This document shows, in pieces, positions 52,043-60,392 of a stretch of DNA of 64,000 bases (position 1 is its first letter; every line of letters begins with the position of its first letter). The position numbers were made by a program, and so were the translations under genes. The notes beneath the pieces are model-generated. The model did not search any database. It was not told where the DNA came from and saw only the letters and a program-made list of their open reading frames with translations. The stretch spans positions 1 through 64,000 of the forward strand of contig JAQBQB010000021.1 of NCBI GenBank assembly GCA_028287235.1, in the 5' to 3' direction. The DNA comes from Gemmatimonadota bacterium (GTDB taxonomy: Bacteria; Gemmatimonadota; Gemmatimonadetes; Gemmatimonadales; Gemmatimonadaceae).

Positions 52043-52184
52043 TTTTGCCAGCGCGCCTGACAGGGCGCCTCCCACCCGCGGCGAGGGAAGCATTCCCACC
52101 TGTCATGGTCTGAAACGCGGTGCTGGACACCTTCTTTCAGCCTGATTCCGCAGCGGGTACAGGCGTTACGTGAAAGGAGGCGCC

Positions 52185-53813
52185 ATGTCACCTGCTCGCG
52201 ATCTACCCGCACGCCCGTCGCTCGACTCACTTCGGAAACAAGCGAAGAGACTCGCCCGCGACGCTGATGCCGGAAACGGCGAAGCCATCGGCCGCATTCA
52301 CGCGCAGTTGCCTCGGAGCGCGCTCCCACTCTCCAACCGCGATGCGCAACTCGTCATCGCCCGAGAGTACGGATTCGCCGGCTGGACGGATCTGACGGCC
52401 GAGGTGCAGAAGCGCCTGGGCAACGCGGTCGAGTGGGCTGCGTCGCAGGCCAAGGTTGCCGTTCACCAGCAGGACGACGAGCGGCTGCGAACGCTGCTGG
52501 CCGAATACCCGGCGCTGGTCTCGTGGCGTGACGAAAACGACCGGACCCTGCTCGACTCCACGACATCCTATGCGATGGACTGCTCGGATCCGGAACGCGA
52601 GCACCTCTACACGCGTCCGGTTTCCGCCGAGCGGCTGCTCGACGCCGGCGCGATCGTCGATCGCAGGACCGCGGAACACGTGATCCGGACGGGCGCCGCA
52701 GGAATGCTCCACTTGCTCGCGCGAAAAAATGCGTTGCCGCGAACGCTGTTCGTTCTCGCCGCACTCGGCGACGATGCAGCGGTTCGCGCGCGTCTCGAAC
52801 ACAATGGCGGGCGACACGACGCAGAAGGCCGCGATCAGCAAACTGTGATCGGCCGCGCGCTGCTGAGCGCGTGTCGCTTTCGACACGCAGGCGTTGCATT
52901 GCGGCTTCTCGAGCGCGCGATCATGCTCGATCCGGAGCTGGGCCGGCGCATCGAACAATGGGAGAGCCGCCCGGCATTCGTCGAGTTCCTGATCCAGCAT
53001 CCGGGCGCCTTGTGGCAGGAGCCCGACACCACGCCGTGGGAGGCGTTCGTGATCCTGCAGCTGGCGCGCGCGCGCGATCGCGCCGATCTCCCAACGTTCC
53101 GCCGCTGGCTCGACGACGAACCGTGGGTGCTCCAACCCTCGTTCACGCACGTCCAGGCTGGGTTGATCCTGCCGGCTTGCTATGAGAAGGATCGCGAAGC
53201 GTTCATCGTGACGCTGCTGGACCGCGATCCGGCGCTACTCCACGCCGAGCCTCCACCGCCCTCGCAGTGCATCGTCCAAGCGCTCTCGTACGGGAATGCG
53301 CACCTCATTCCGCTGCTGACGCGCATCTGGCCGCTGCCGAGCGACTTGCCGCATGCGGCCGGCGTTGGCGACGCAGCTGGAGTGTCGTGTTGGTTCGACG
53401 CGTCTGGCGAGCCGGTGTTGGGACCGTTGACCCACCACTACCCTCACAGCGATCCGCACTTCCCCCGTGCCGACCTGCATTGGGGATCTCCGACGACTCA
53501 GCAGGTTCTGGACATCGCGCTCGCGTGGGCGGTGTTGAATCGACACTTCGAGATCGCGACGTTTCTGCTGGAACGCGGCGCCAACATCGACACCGACTGG
53601 GCGACGCACGAGCCGGCGAGCATTCTTCACGAAGCGGCAATTCAAGGGAATGAGGACGCCGTGCGGTTCCTCATCGACCACGGCGCCGATCTGACGATGA
53701 CGGACTATCGCTACCAGTCCAACGCCGAAGGTTGGGCACGGTACGGGTCACCCGATGAACGGATGGCCGACTTGTTGGCGGCGGCCGCTGACCGCGCCCG
53801 TGACAACACGTAG
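52185..53813 (+). CDS. Ankyrin-repeat protein
   Basis: The 542-residue product begins with a DARPARPSLDSLRKQAKRLARDAD segment (quoted by its key SLRKQAKRL), seen at the N-terminus of a family of bacterial ankyrin proteins, then LVIAREYGFAGWTDL (~60-75). Diverged ankyrin-like helical repeats run through the middle, and two clear repeats lie near the end (RHFEIATFLLERGANIDTDW and NEDAVRFLIDHGADLTMTD, ~455-515). No signal peptide; likely cytosolic and protein-binding. ATG 52185 is four bases after AAAGGAGG, a near-perfect ribosome site. A hairpin follows the stop. Confidence 0.82.
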   Translation: MSPARDLPARPSLDSLRKQAKRLARDADAGNGEAIGRIHAQLPRSALPLSNRDAQLVIAREYGFAGWTDLTAEVQKRLGNAVEWAASQAKVAVHQQDDERLRTLLAEYPALVSWRDENDRTLLDSTTSYAMDCSDPEREHLYTRPVSAERLLDAGAIVDRRTAEHVIRTGAAGMLHLLARKNALPRTLFVLAALGDDAAVRARLEHNGGRHDAEGRDQQTVIGRALLSACRFRHAGVALRLLERAIMLDPELGRRIEQWESRPAFVEFLIQHPGALWQEPDTTPWEAFVILQLARARDRADLPTFRRWLDDEPWVLQPSFTHVQAGLILPACYEKDREAFIVTLLDRDPALLHAEPPPPSQCIVQALSYGNAHLIPLLTRIWPLPSDLPHAAGVGDAAGVSCWFDASGEPVLGPLTHHYPHSDPHFPRADLHWGSPTTQQVLDIALAWAVLNRHFEIATFLLERGANIDTDWATHEPASILHEAAIQGNEDAVRFLIDHGADLTMTDYRYQSNAEGWARYGSPDERMADLLAAAADRARDNT

Positions 53814-53837
53814 CGATTGCTTGCGACGGAATTGCGA

Positions 53838-53861
53838 ACGGCCGTCCCGAGGGACGGCCGT
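53838..53861 (+). terminator. Terminator-like hairpin after ankyrin gene
   Basis: ACGGCCGTCCC-GA-GGGACGGCCGT is an exact inverted repeat 25 bases past the stop codon at 53813; no T-run follows. Confidence 0.6.
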
Positions 53862-53881
53862 CGCCAATGACCTAGCCTTCA

Positions 53882-53923
53882 TGACCCGGATGGGGGTCGA
53901 ACCCATGACCTACGGATTAAAAG
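53882..53923 (-). tRNA. 3' part of tRNA-Lys(UUU): attachment-site remnant
   Basis: On the minus strand CTTTTAATC gives an anticodon loop with UUU (lysine). GTAGGTC variable region, a perfect T-arm (ATGGG-TTCGACC-CCCAT) and acceptor strand CCGGGTC plus A follow. The 5' half is absent: upstream sequence gives no matching anticodon 5' stem, D-arm or GACCCGG acceptor strand. This is what remains of a tRNA 3' end at one edge of an integrated element, with the break in the anticodon loop as is usual for tyrosine-integrase sites. No CCA is encoded. Confidence 0.8.
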
Positions 53924-54032
53924 GTCATTGGTCCAAGGGGTCACGTTTGGTTCTACGAGTAGCGGTTCGGTCGCGTTAGGCCAGGCGGGGAAGTCGGTAG
54001 AGTCCCGTTTGGCGGGCTCGGACGAGCCGAAC

Positions 54033-54629
54033 GTGTCAAGTCCGTGTCTGGAGGATGGCGTCGCGGGGGACGCCGAACCTCCGTCGCGACCTCGCTTTCT
54101 GTCGGCGCCGTTGGGCCTCCGATTGTTTGGCGACGAGTGCCTCAAGGTGCCGGCGCTTCCGGTCGAGTCGCTCGAGACGCTTGACCGCAGAGTCGTCGCC
54201 GTGCTCGCGCGAGAGATGAAGAAGTACGCCGGGCTGGGCATGGCCGCGCAGCAGGTGGGCGGCACCCAACGCGTGTGCGTTGCCGCGCTCTCGACCCACG
54301 GCTCGGGCAAACCCGGCGCGCCGCGGTCGACGGTGGTGCTCATCAACCCGCGACTCCTCGACCACGCGCCGAACACGGTGGTGTGCACGCAGGAAGGGTG
54401 TCTCTCGGTGCCGGGGTTCCGCACCTCGACGCGGCGGTATCCCTGGATCGTGGTGGAGTGGGAGAACGAGCGGTTCGAGACGCAGACCGCGCGTGTGGAG
54501 GGGCTCGACGCACAGATCGTTCAGCACGAGATGGATCACCTCGCGGGACGGTGTATCGCGGACGGCGTCTCGCGGCAGCAGCGGCGCCAGGCGGAGAAGC
54601 TCGTCGCGTCGGCGCGGAGGCAGGCATGA
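54033..54629 (+). CDS. def: Peptide deformylase encoded on the mobile element
   Basis: Removes the N-formyl group from nascent proteins. All three metal/active-site motifs are present: GLGMAAQQVG (67-76, GxGxAAxQ), EGCLS (121-125, Cys metal ligand) and QHEMDH (164-169, two His ligands and catalytic Glu). The N-terminal ~25 residues before PLGLRLFGDECLKVP are extra. There is no ATG: GTG 54033 is the first plausible start, but a CTG/TTG nearer the domain at ~54111-54123 is possible. Phage deformylases are known and often help ribosome takeover or organelle-type functions. Its stop overlaps the next start as ATGA. Confidence 0.88.
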   Translation: MSSPCLEDGVAGDAEPPSRPRFLSAPLGLRLFGDECLKVPALPVESLETLDRRVVAVLAREMKKYAGLGMAAQQVGGTQRVCVAALSTHGSGKPGAPRSTVVLINPRLLDHAPNTVVCTQEGCLSVPGFRTSTRRYPWIVVEWENERFETQTARVEGLDAQIVQHEMDHLAGRCIADGVSRQQRRQAEKLVASARRQA

Positions 54630-54967
54630 ACGCCGCGCGCGAAACGAAGGCGGCAGCAGGGAGCAATGGGCTGAAATTTCTCGCCATTCTCGTGCTCGCG
54701 GCCCCGGCCTATTGGTCGATTGGGGTGGTTGGCTCAATGCTGTGGCGCTGGTACGTCACGCCGGCATTCGCGTCGGCTCCGCACCTCACGGCACCAATGT
54801 TCGTTGGTCTCTGGATCTCCCTGCGCTGGTTCACCGGTGGAGGACCGACGCCGAAGCGCCCGGAGCAAACGACCAAAGAGTTCGTCATCGAGTTGATTTC
54901 CAACTCCATCGCGTGGCCGTGGATGGCGTTGTTCTTCGCGTGGTGCGTAAAGGCGGTGTGGCTATGA
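54626..54967 (+). CDS. Small membrane protein, two transmembrane helices
   Basis: The 113-residue product has hydrophobic helices at ~17-40 (LKFLAILVLAAPAYWSIGVV) and a second at ~58-68/95-112 (SNSIAWPWMALFFAWCVKAVW), separated by a Pro/Lys-rich loop. No family recognised; small membrane proteins near the start of phage early operons are common and undescribed. ATG 54626 overlaps the deformylase stop; GGAGGCAGG precedes it. Confidence 0.7.
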   Translation: MNAARETKAAAGSNGLKFLAILVLAAPAYWSIGVVGSMLWRWYVTPAFASAPHLTAPMFVGLWISLRWFTGGGPTPKRPEQTTKEFVIELISNSIAWPWMALFFAWCVKAVWL

Positions 54968-55155
54968 CGCGCCGCTACGTGTACCTCGGCGACCACTACA
55001 CCGATCGCGCGCTCGTCGGCGCGCAGTGCGAAGCCGTACTCCGCGCGGACGGGAAGTGCATCGTCGGCAAACTGGGAACGATGCTCGTGTTGTTCCATGG
55101 CGAGCAACGTCCGCGCGTCGTTATCCGGCGGCGGCTGCGGAAGGCGGGCGTATGA
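54964..55155 (+). CDS. Small basic hypothetical protein (63 aa)
   Basis: Starts ATG 54964 inside the ATGA overlap and stops at 55155 in another ATGA. The sequence (MTRRYVYLGDHYTDRALVG ... GKCIVGKLGTMLVLF ... RRRLRKAGV) has a beta-rich, SH3-like look with a basic tail. The gap-free overlap chain and protein-like composition support it as real; it is too short to be listed by most callers without that context. Function unknown. Confidence 0.7.
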   Translation: MTRRYVYLGDHYTDRALVGAQCEAVLRADGKCIVGKLGTMLVLFHGEQRPRVVIRRRLRKAGV

Positions 55156-55652
55156 AGGCGCTCACCCTCACCCAGCCGTGGGCGTCCCTCGTCGCGTTCG
55201 GCGCCAAGTCGATCGAGACGCGCAGTTGGCGGACCGAGTACCGCGGCCGCATCGCGATTCACGCCGCCAAGGGCTTCCCCGACGACGCGCGCTACTTCGT
55301 GAGCGCGTCGCCGTTCCAAGAGACGCTATCTGCGGCGATGGGCCTCTCGCCCGTGCTCGCGTCGGCGCTTCCCATCGCGTCGATCATCGCCGTGGCGACG
55401 CTCAAGGACTGCTTCAAGTTCGATGCGCGAACCGCGATGCTGATCGAGGGCCGTGCGATCACCGGCCGTCTCCCCGATCACGAGCTCGCGTTCGGTGACT
55501 ACTCGCCGGGGCGATTCGGCTTCGTGCTCGCCGACGTCGTCGCGCTGCGCGAGCCGGTTCCCGCGCGCGGGATGCTCAACCTCTGGAATATCCCGCACGA
55601 CGTCGAGGCGAAGATCACGGCGCAGCTCGCCGAGATGGGGGTTGCAGCATGA
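55152..55652 (+). CDS. ASCH-domain protein
   Basis: The 166-residue product opens with the ASCH signature LTLTQPWASLVAFGAKSIETRSW (3-25, quoted by its key TQPWASLV and KSIETRSW), then YRGRIAIHAAKGF (~30-42), and closes with GRFGFVLADVVALREPVPARG (~125-145). ASCH domains bind RNA or modified nucleotides, and some cleave acyl-cytidine; phage versions are common. Which activity applies here is not shown. Start by ATGA overlap. Confidence 0.85.
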   Translation: MKALTLTQPWASLVAFGAKSIETRSWRTEYRGRIAIHAAKGFPDDARYFVSASPFQETLSAAMGLSPVLASALPIASIIAVATLKDCFKFDARTAMLIEGRAITGRLPDHELAFGDYSPGRFGFVLADVVALREPVPARGMLNLWNIPHDVEAKITAQLAEMGVAA

Positions 55653-55876
55653 AGCCGCGCCTTCCCTACATCTGCCGCCTGGAGATCTGGTCGCTCTCAG
55701 ACAAAGGGCACCCGCGCCGTCGGCCGGCGATCGGCTATCAGGCGAAGAATCAGCGCCTCGGTTTCTCCCGATTCTTCAACGCCCGGAAGCATGGCGGCGT
55801 TCGGCGTGCGATGCGCGCGGCCGAGCGGTTCGTGCGTCGCGAGCTGCGTCAGCGTGGCATGGCGGTGAGCGTATGA
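55649..55876 (+). CDS. Small basic hypothetical protein (75 aa)
   Basis: Coupled by ATGA at both ends. Sequence is Arg-rich (MKPRLPYICRLEIWSLSDKG ... RFFNARKHGGVRRAMRAAERFVRRELRQRG), likely a small alpha/beta nucleic-acid-associated protein. No family recognised. Confidence 0.65.
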   Translation: MKPRLPYICRLEIWSLSDKGHPRRRPAIGYQAKNQRLGFSRFFNARKHGGVRRAMRAAERFVRRELRQRGMAVSV

Positions 55877-56808
55877 CCGGCACTATCACCGGCCTCACGC
55901 CGACCGACTACGACCCGGACGAGTACGCGGCAACGTGTGCGGCGTTCCTCGCCGAGCACCCCGATTATCGCGTGCTCAAACGCTTCACGCCGCGCGATTT
56001 CTACACGCCGGTCACGCCGATTGCCGACGAGGCGCCGCTCAAGACTGCGCTCTTCGTCGACGTCGAGACGACTGGCCTCGATACCGACAAGGAACGCGTC
56101 ATCGAGCTCGCGATGGTGCCATTCGAGTTCGACACCGCCGGCAACATCTACGGCGTCGGCGCCGGTGAGTCGTGGTTCAGTGATCCCGGTATTTCGATTC
56201 CGCCGGCGATCACCGAGCTGACCGGCATCACCGACGAGATGGTGCAGCGGAAAGCGATCGACGGCACGCGCGTGCGGCAGCTGCTCGCCGGCGCCTCGCT
56301 CGTCGTCGCACACCACGCCGACTTCGACCGCCGGATGCTCGAGCGCGTCGACGCGCAGTTCGCCGCGATCTCGTGGGGCTGCTCGTACAGAGAAGTCGAA
56401 TGGGAACGGTTCGGCTGTACGAGCAAGAAGTTGGAACACATCCTCGCCTCGACGTGCCGCGAATTCTATAGCGCGCACCGGGCCCTCGACGACTGCTACG
56501 TCGGCGTCCACTTGCTCGCCGCGGCGACGCTCGACGGACGGACTGCGTTCTCGTACCTGCTCGACTCGGTACGGCAGCCGACCGCCCGCGTCTACGCGAT
56601 GGGCGCGCCGTTCAGCGCGAAGGACGCGCTCAAGCTGCGCGGCTACAAGTGGTCGGACGGAACCGGCGGCAAGCGGAAGGCGTGGTACCTGGATGTGAAG
56701 TTGGCGCTCAACGACGAAGCGCGCTGGCTTCACACGATCGGCGTTGACATGCCCGAGGTGGTGAAGCTCACGGCGCGCGATCGCTTCAGCGTGAGGGCGG
56801 ACGTATGA
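55873..56808 (+). CDS. DEDDh 3'-5' exonuclease (DnaQ-like)
   Basis: The 311-residue product carries Exo I DVET (63-66), Exo II HADFD (148-152) and Exo III HRALDD (202-207), the DEDDh set with the catalytic His in Exo III. These enzymes remove nucleotides from 3' ends and proofread or trim DNA/RNA. A C-terminal extension (~245-311) contains APFSAKDALKLRGYKWSDG, a module I have seen appended to phage exonucleases. The N-terminal 60 residues are an additional helical region. ATGA overlaps both neighbours. Confidence 0.88.
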   Translation: MTGTITGLTPTDYDPDEYAATCAAFLAEHPDYRVLKRFTPRDFYTPVTPIADEAPLKTALFVDVETTGLDTDKERVIELAMVPFEFDTAGNIYGVGAGESWFSDPGISIPPAITELTGITDEMVQRKAIDGTRVRQLLAGASLVVAHHADFDRRMLERVDAQFAAISWGCSYREVEWERFGCTSKKLEHILASTCREFYSAHRALDDCYVGVHLLAAATLDGRTAFSYLLDSVRQPTARVYAMGAPFSAKDALKLRGYKWSDGTGGKRKAWYLDVKLALNDEARWLHTIGVDMPEVVKLTARDRFSVRADV

Positions 56809-57578
56809 TGCGCTGGAAACACATTCAGGATTTGGATGAGCCGAGCGACACCTACCTGTCGCGACTCATGCTGTTCAAGACGCGGTGGCTTGGCGTCTAC
56901 TTCCATATCATCCGCCGGCCCGACTACGCGCGGTGCGAGCACGATCACCCATGGGCGTTCGTCACGCTGATCCTGCGCGGCGGATACGAGGAGGAAGTCG
57001 AGGGCAAGAAGTTCATGCGGCGCCCTGGCTACGTCGGCTATCGGCCACGGTCATTCGAGCACCGCATCACGCAGCTCCCCAAGGGCACCGCGTGGTCGCT
57101 CGTGATTCGTGGGCCCGATCATGTCGAGTGGGGTTTCCGCACCCTGCGCGGGCGCGTGTCGTGGCAGGAGTATGTCTCGTGGCCGGGCATCAAGCGTGTG
57201 CTCTGGTGTGATGACCGATCGAGGCCGACGCGCGCGCGCGCGGAGCGACCAATGAGCGCGAAGCCATCGGTCGAGCGCGACCCCGAGGAAGCCGCCGGCA
57301 AGCTGGCGACCATGCTCGCCGCTCTCGTGGACCAAGCCAGGCTGACGCCGAAGACGACGCCGTTCATGGCTGCGCAGATTGACGAGATCATCAGCCTCGC
57401 GGCGTGCGGCATCGCGGACAGTCAGCGACTCGAATATCTGGCCGAGGATCGCGAGAACCTCCGCGCCCTCTACGATCTCATGGAAAACAGTGAGGGCGAC
57501 GACGAGGATGGGCCAGCGGAGCGCTTGCGGTCCCTCCTCGACGAGTTCATCGAGATGGACGAGGAGGATGACGCATGA
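56805..57578 (+). CDS. Cupin-like protein fused to an acidic helical domain
   Basis: Residues 1-140 look like a single-domain cupin: LFKTRWLGVYFHIIRRPDY, CEHDHPWAFVTLILRGGYEEEV (~47-68, metal-type His cluster) and GYVGYRPRSFEHRITQLP (~78-95). A short Arg-rich linker (TRARAERP) leads to MSAKPSVERDPEEAA and an acidic helical C-terminus. In many phages the second part is a separate gene; here one uninterrupted frame joins them, or the internal ATG at 57252 is also used. Role unknown. Confidence 0.7.
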   Translation: MMRWKHIQDLDEPSDTYLSRLMLFKTRWLGVYFHIIRRPDYARCEHDHPWAFVTLILRGGYEEEVEGKKFMRRPGYVGYRPRSFEHRITQLPKGTAWSLVIRGPDHVEWGFRTLRGRVSWQEYVSWPGIKRVLWCDDRSRPTRARAERPMSAKPSVERDPEEAAGKLATMLAALVDQARLTPKTTPFMAAQIDEIISLAACGIADSQRLEYLAEDRENLRALYDLMENSEGDDEDGPAERLRSLLDEFIEMDEEDDA

Positions 57579-58048
57579 CGCGCCTCCCCATCAGCGGCGA
57601 CTACTCGGCCGATTGGGCCGCGGTCTCGCTCCAGACGCGCGACGAAGCCGGATGGCGGTGCGTCCGCTGCCGGCACGCGTTCGACTCGAAGACCGGCCGC
57701 CCGCTCCACTGTGACGCCGAGTGCGACCCGCGCCGCTGTCGCGCTGTGCGCATCGCGGATCGCGGGGGGAGCCACAACTACGGCGTGCATCACCTGGACG
57801 GCGACAAGAGCAACAACCGCTGGTGGAACCGGTTGGCCCTCTGCAACAGCTGTCATCTGTACGTCCAAGCCTCGGTGATTCCCGAGAGGCTGTTCATGTT
57901 CACCCACTCGCCGTGGTTCGTCCCCTACGTCTGCGGCTACTACGCCCACGTCGCCGGTATCGTCATCACGCGGGACGAGGCGATCGCCACGCCGGAGAAA
58001 TGGTTGGCTCTCGGCCAGCCGTATCTGTTCGAGGCGGTCACGCCATGA
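57575..58048 (+). CDS. HNH endonuclease-like protein
   Basis: The 157-residue product has a zinc knuckle CVRC (29-32), the HNH strand HHLDGDKSNNRWWN (72-85) and CNSCH (90-94), so the full Cys-HNH-Cys site is present. HNH nucleases cut DNA, sometimes as homing or restriction enzymes; in phages they can nick at packaging or recombination sites. Specificity cannot be read. ATGA overlap at both ends. Confidence 0.82.
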   Translation: MTRLPISGDYSADWAAVSLQTRDEAGWRCVRCRHAFDSKTGRPLHCDAECDPRRCRAVRIADRGGSHNYGVHHLDGDKSNNRWWNRLALCNSCHLYVQASVIPERLFMFTHSPWFVPYVCGYYAHVAGIVITRDEAIATPEKWLALGQPYLFEAVTP

Positions 58049-58464
58049 GACTCCTCGACGTACTGACCGCGCACGACCGCGCCTACACCTACGACTGCGC
58101 GTGCGGGGGAACGATCCTCTTGGGCACCGATGGCGACGGCCACGCGACGGAATTCTGTCTCTCGTGCGGAGCCTTCACCGTCACCCCGCGCGTCGAACCG
58201 AGGGCGCATCCGGCGATCGTGGCGCACGAACAGGCGATGCGCGCCGAGCGCGTGCTCGTCGAAATCGAGCGAGCGGCGTTGCCATTCTGCCGAACCTGCC
58301 TGAACCACGTCACGCATGCGCGCGGCGAGTACTGCGCCGAGTGCGCCCAGGCACGCCGGCGGGTGAACGATCGGTTGGCGAAGCGGGTGGTAAAAGGTCT
58401 CGCGACTCCCCGGCCCAACTACCCGCACGAGCTACTGCCTCAGACCGAGAAACGCACAACATGA
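58045..58464 (+). CDS. Zinc-ribbon protein
   Basis: The 139-residue product has four cysteine pairs: CAC (~18-20), CLSC (~38-41), CRTC (~82-85) and CAEC (~98-101). That suits two zinc ribbons separated by a helix. Basic tail. Possibly a nucleic-acid or protein adaptor; no closer family recognised. Its stop overlaps a 4-codon mini-ORF start (58461-58464). Confidence 0.7.
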   Translation: MRLLDVLTAHDRAYTYDCACGGTILLGTDGDGHATEFCLSCGAFTVTPRVEPRAHPAIVAHEQAMRAERVLVEIERAALPFCRTCLNHVTHARGEYCAECAQARRRVNDRLAKRVVKGLATPRPNYPHELLPQTEKRTT

Positions 58465-58475
58465 GGAATCTCTGA
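58461..58475 (+). other. Four-codon mini-ORF (Met-Arg-Asn-Leu) bridging two genes
   Basis: ATGAGGAATCTCTGA begins in the ATGA overlap with the zinc-ribbon gene and stops one base before the ParB-like ATG at 58477. It also provides the GAGGA ribosome site for that gene. It may pass ribosomes from one gene to the next; alternatively it is only a by-product of that site. Confidence 0.5.
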
Positions 58476-58476
58476 C

Positions 58477-60144
58477 ATGGAGAACGCAATGACAACGCAC
58501 GTCGCCCGTGAAGTGGATCTGCAGCGCATCCCCCTCGGCCTCTTGCACGAGTCGCCGCTCAACACGCGAAAGCACTTCGATCCGGCGAAGCTCGCGGACC
58601 TCGCGACGTCGATGAAGGGGAGCGGCCAGCTCACGCCGCTCCTCGCCCGGCCGTCGAAGCTGCCGAAGAAGCCGGGGTTCGAGCTCGCGTCCGGACACCG
58701 TCGTCGGCGCGCGGCGGAACTGGCCGGGATCGCGGAACTGACGGTGATCGTCAAGGATCTCGACGACCGAACGTTCCTCGAGATCCTCACGATCGACAAC
58801 CTGCAGCGTGAAGACGTCCATCCGCTCGAGGAAGCGCAGGGCTACCGCAACCTGCTGACGATCGACGGCTACGACATCAAGCAGATCGCCGAGCGCGTGG
58901 GCAAGAGCGAGTCATACGTCTACGATCGCATGAAGCTGCTGCAGCTGACACCCGCGGCGCAGGAGCTGTTCTTCGCCAACCGGTTCACGCTCGGGCACGC
59001 GATTCTCCTGGCACGCATCCCCGCGGCGGATCAGGAGCACGCGATCGAGACGACGGGCAGCCACAACAACGCCGGCGGCCTCTGGCGCGGAGAAGGCGTT
59101 GCGCACCCGACGCTCGACTTCCCCGCCGATCGGGACGACGACGAGTATGCCGGTTTGGTGCCGCGTAGCGTGCGCGAGCTGCAGGCGTGGATCGACACCT
59201 ACGTTCGCTTCGACACCGAGGACGAAGCCGTACCACAGCTCTTCCCCAATACCGCGGCAACGCTCGCGCAGGCGGAGACGGCGAAGGACAAGGTCATCGC
59301 GATCACGCGAGACTATCACGTCCAGCCGGGTGCGAAAGATCCGGAGGGCGCGCGCACCTACGGCCCGACGTCGTGGAAGCGCGCTAATGGCCAACCCGAC
59401 GAGGATCGGTTTGGCAACGACCGGCCGTCGAAAGTCTGCGAACACTCGGTTGTGGGTGTCGTCGCCGTCGGCGAAGGCCGCGGCGATTCGTTCCGGGTGT
59501 GCGTCGACAAGAAGCGGTGTACGGTGCACTGGGGCGACGAGATCCGGGAGCGAAACAAACGGGAGCGCGCTCGCGAGAACGCGCCGGCGAGCCCGTCGAC
59601 GTCGGCCGGAAAGGACGCGTCGCCCGCGGCCGCAGAGGCCAAGCGAAAGGCCGAGCAGGCCGCGCGTGAGGTGGAGCACAAACGGTGGGAGAAGGCTATG
59701 CCGTCAGTGCTCACCGCACTCGGGCGCGCCGTCAAGTCAGCGCCGGCAAACTCTGCGAGTCCGATCGCGAAGTTCGTGTGGAAGCTCCTCGAGAACGGGT
59801 TGTGGGGTCTCGACAGTCTCTCGAAGACCGCGACGAAGTATGTCCCGCGCGGCGTGAGCTCGAGCGATTTCCTGGCTCACATCGCCATGTGCGCGCTCGT
59901 TGACGACTGCGAGAACAACCAGATGATCGACGTCGTCGAGACAGCGAAGGAGCTCAAGCTCAACGTCGACGTCGCGAAGATCGTCAATGCCGTCTCTCCG
60001 CGTCCGGAGGCGAAGCTCGAGCCGAAGAACGTGCCGGGATCCAAGCTGGCCGCCGAGAGCGCGAAGAGCGCGAAGAGCGCGAAGAAGGCACCGAAGACGA
60101 AAAAGAAGGCGACGAAGGTGACGACGCGGAGAGCCTCCACGTGA
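58477..60144 (+). CDS. ParB/Noc-family DNA-binding protein
   Basis: The 555-residue product has the ParB N-terminal domain with GHRRRRA (73-79, the CTP-binding GxRR motif) and NLQREDVHPLEEA (108-120). A helix-turn-helix follows (~134-155, KQIAERVGKSESYVYDRM). ParB proteins load onto DNA at parS as CTP-dependent clamps and aid segregation; phage versions may act in replication or as nucleases. The C-terminal half is longer than usual, with a Glu/Lys/Arg region (~355-400), helical segments and a Ser/Lys-rich tail (~525-555). No parA is nearby. ATG 58477 follows GAGGA. Confidence 0.88.
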   Translation: MENAMTTHVAREVDLQRIPLGLLHESPLNTRKHFDPAKLADLATSMKGSGQLTPLLARPSKLPKKPGFELASGHRRRRAAELAGIAELTVIVKDLDDRTFLEILTIDNLQREDVHPLEEAQGYRNLLTIDGYDIKQIAERVGKSESYVYDRMKLLQLTPAAQELFFANRFTLGHAILLARIPAADQEHAIETTGSHNNAGGLWRGEGVAHPTLDFPADRDDDEYAGLVPRSVRELQAWIDTYVRFDTEDEAVPQLFPNTAATLAQAETAKDKVIAITRDYHVQPGAKDPEGARTYGPTSWKRANGQPDEDRFGNDRPSKVCEHSVVGVVAVGEGRGDSFRVCVDKKRCTVHWGDEIRERNKRERARENAPASPSTSAGKDASPAAAEAKRKAEQAAREVEHKRWEKAMPSVLTALGRAVKSAPANSASPIAKFVWKLLENGLWGLDSLSKTATKYVPRGVSSSDFLAHIAMCALVDDCENNQMIDVVETAKELKLNVDVAKIVNAVSPRPEAKLEPKNVPGSKLAAESAKSAKSAKKAPKTKKKATKVTTRRAST

Positions 60145-60392
60145 AGAATCGACTCACCGACCTGAACGACGCGCTCTTCCTGCAGCTCGAGCGGCTCGCC
60201 GACGATGAGCTGACAGGCGAGGCGATCGCGGGGGAGATCAAACGCGCCGAAGCCATCGTGCTGGTCGCCGACAAAATCGTCGATAACGCACGGCTGCAGC
60301 TCCAGGCGTGCAAGCTGGTGGCGGATCACGGTGATCGCTTCGCCAAGCAGCTGCCGATGCTCGCTCCGGTAGCCGTGGAGCTGAAATCGTGA
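60141..60392 (+). CDS. Small helical hypothetical protein (83 aa)
   Basis: GTG start within a GTGA overlap of the ParB-like stop. The product is a helical-looking acidic protein (LNDALFLQLERLADDELTGE ... IKRAEAIVLVADKIVDNARL) of the type found next to phage ParB genes. Function unknown. Confidence 0.7.
   Translation: MKNRLTDLNDALFLQLERLADDELTGEAIAGEIKRAEAIVLVADKIVDNARLQLQACKLVADHGDRFAKQLPMLAPVAVELKS

Noticed and set aside
53838-53861. Hairpin before the tRNA fragment as part of the attachment site
   Set aside because: It lies directly behind the ankyrin gene stop and fits a terminator; the tRNA segment alone explains the junction.
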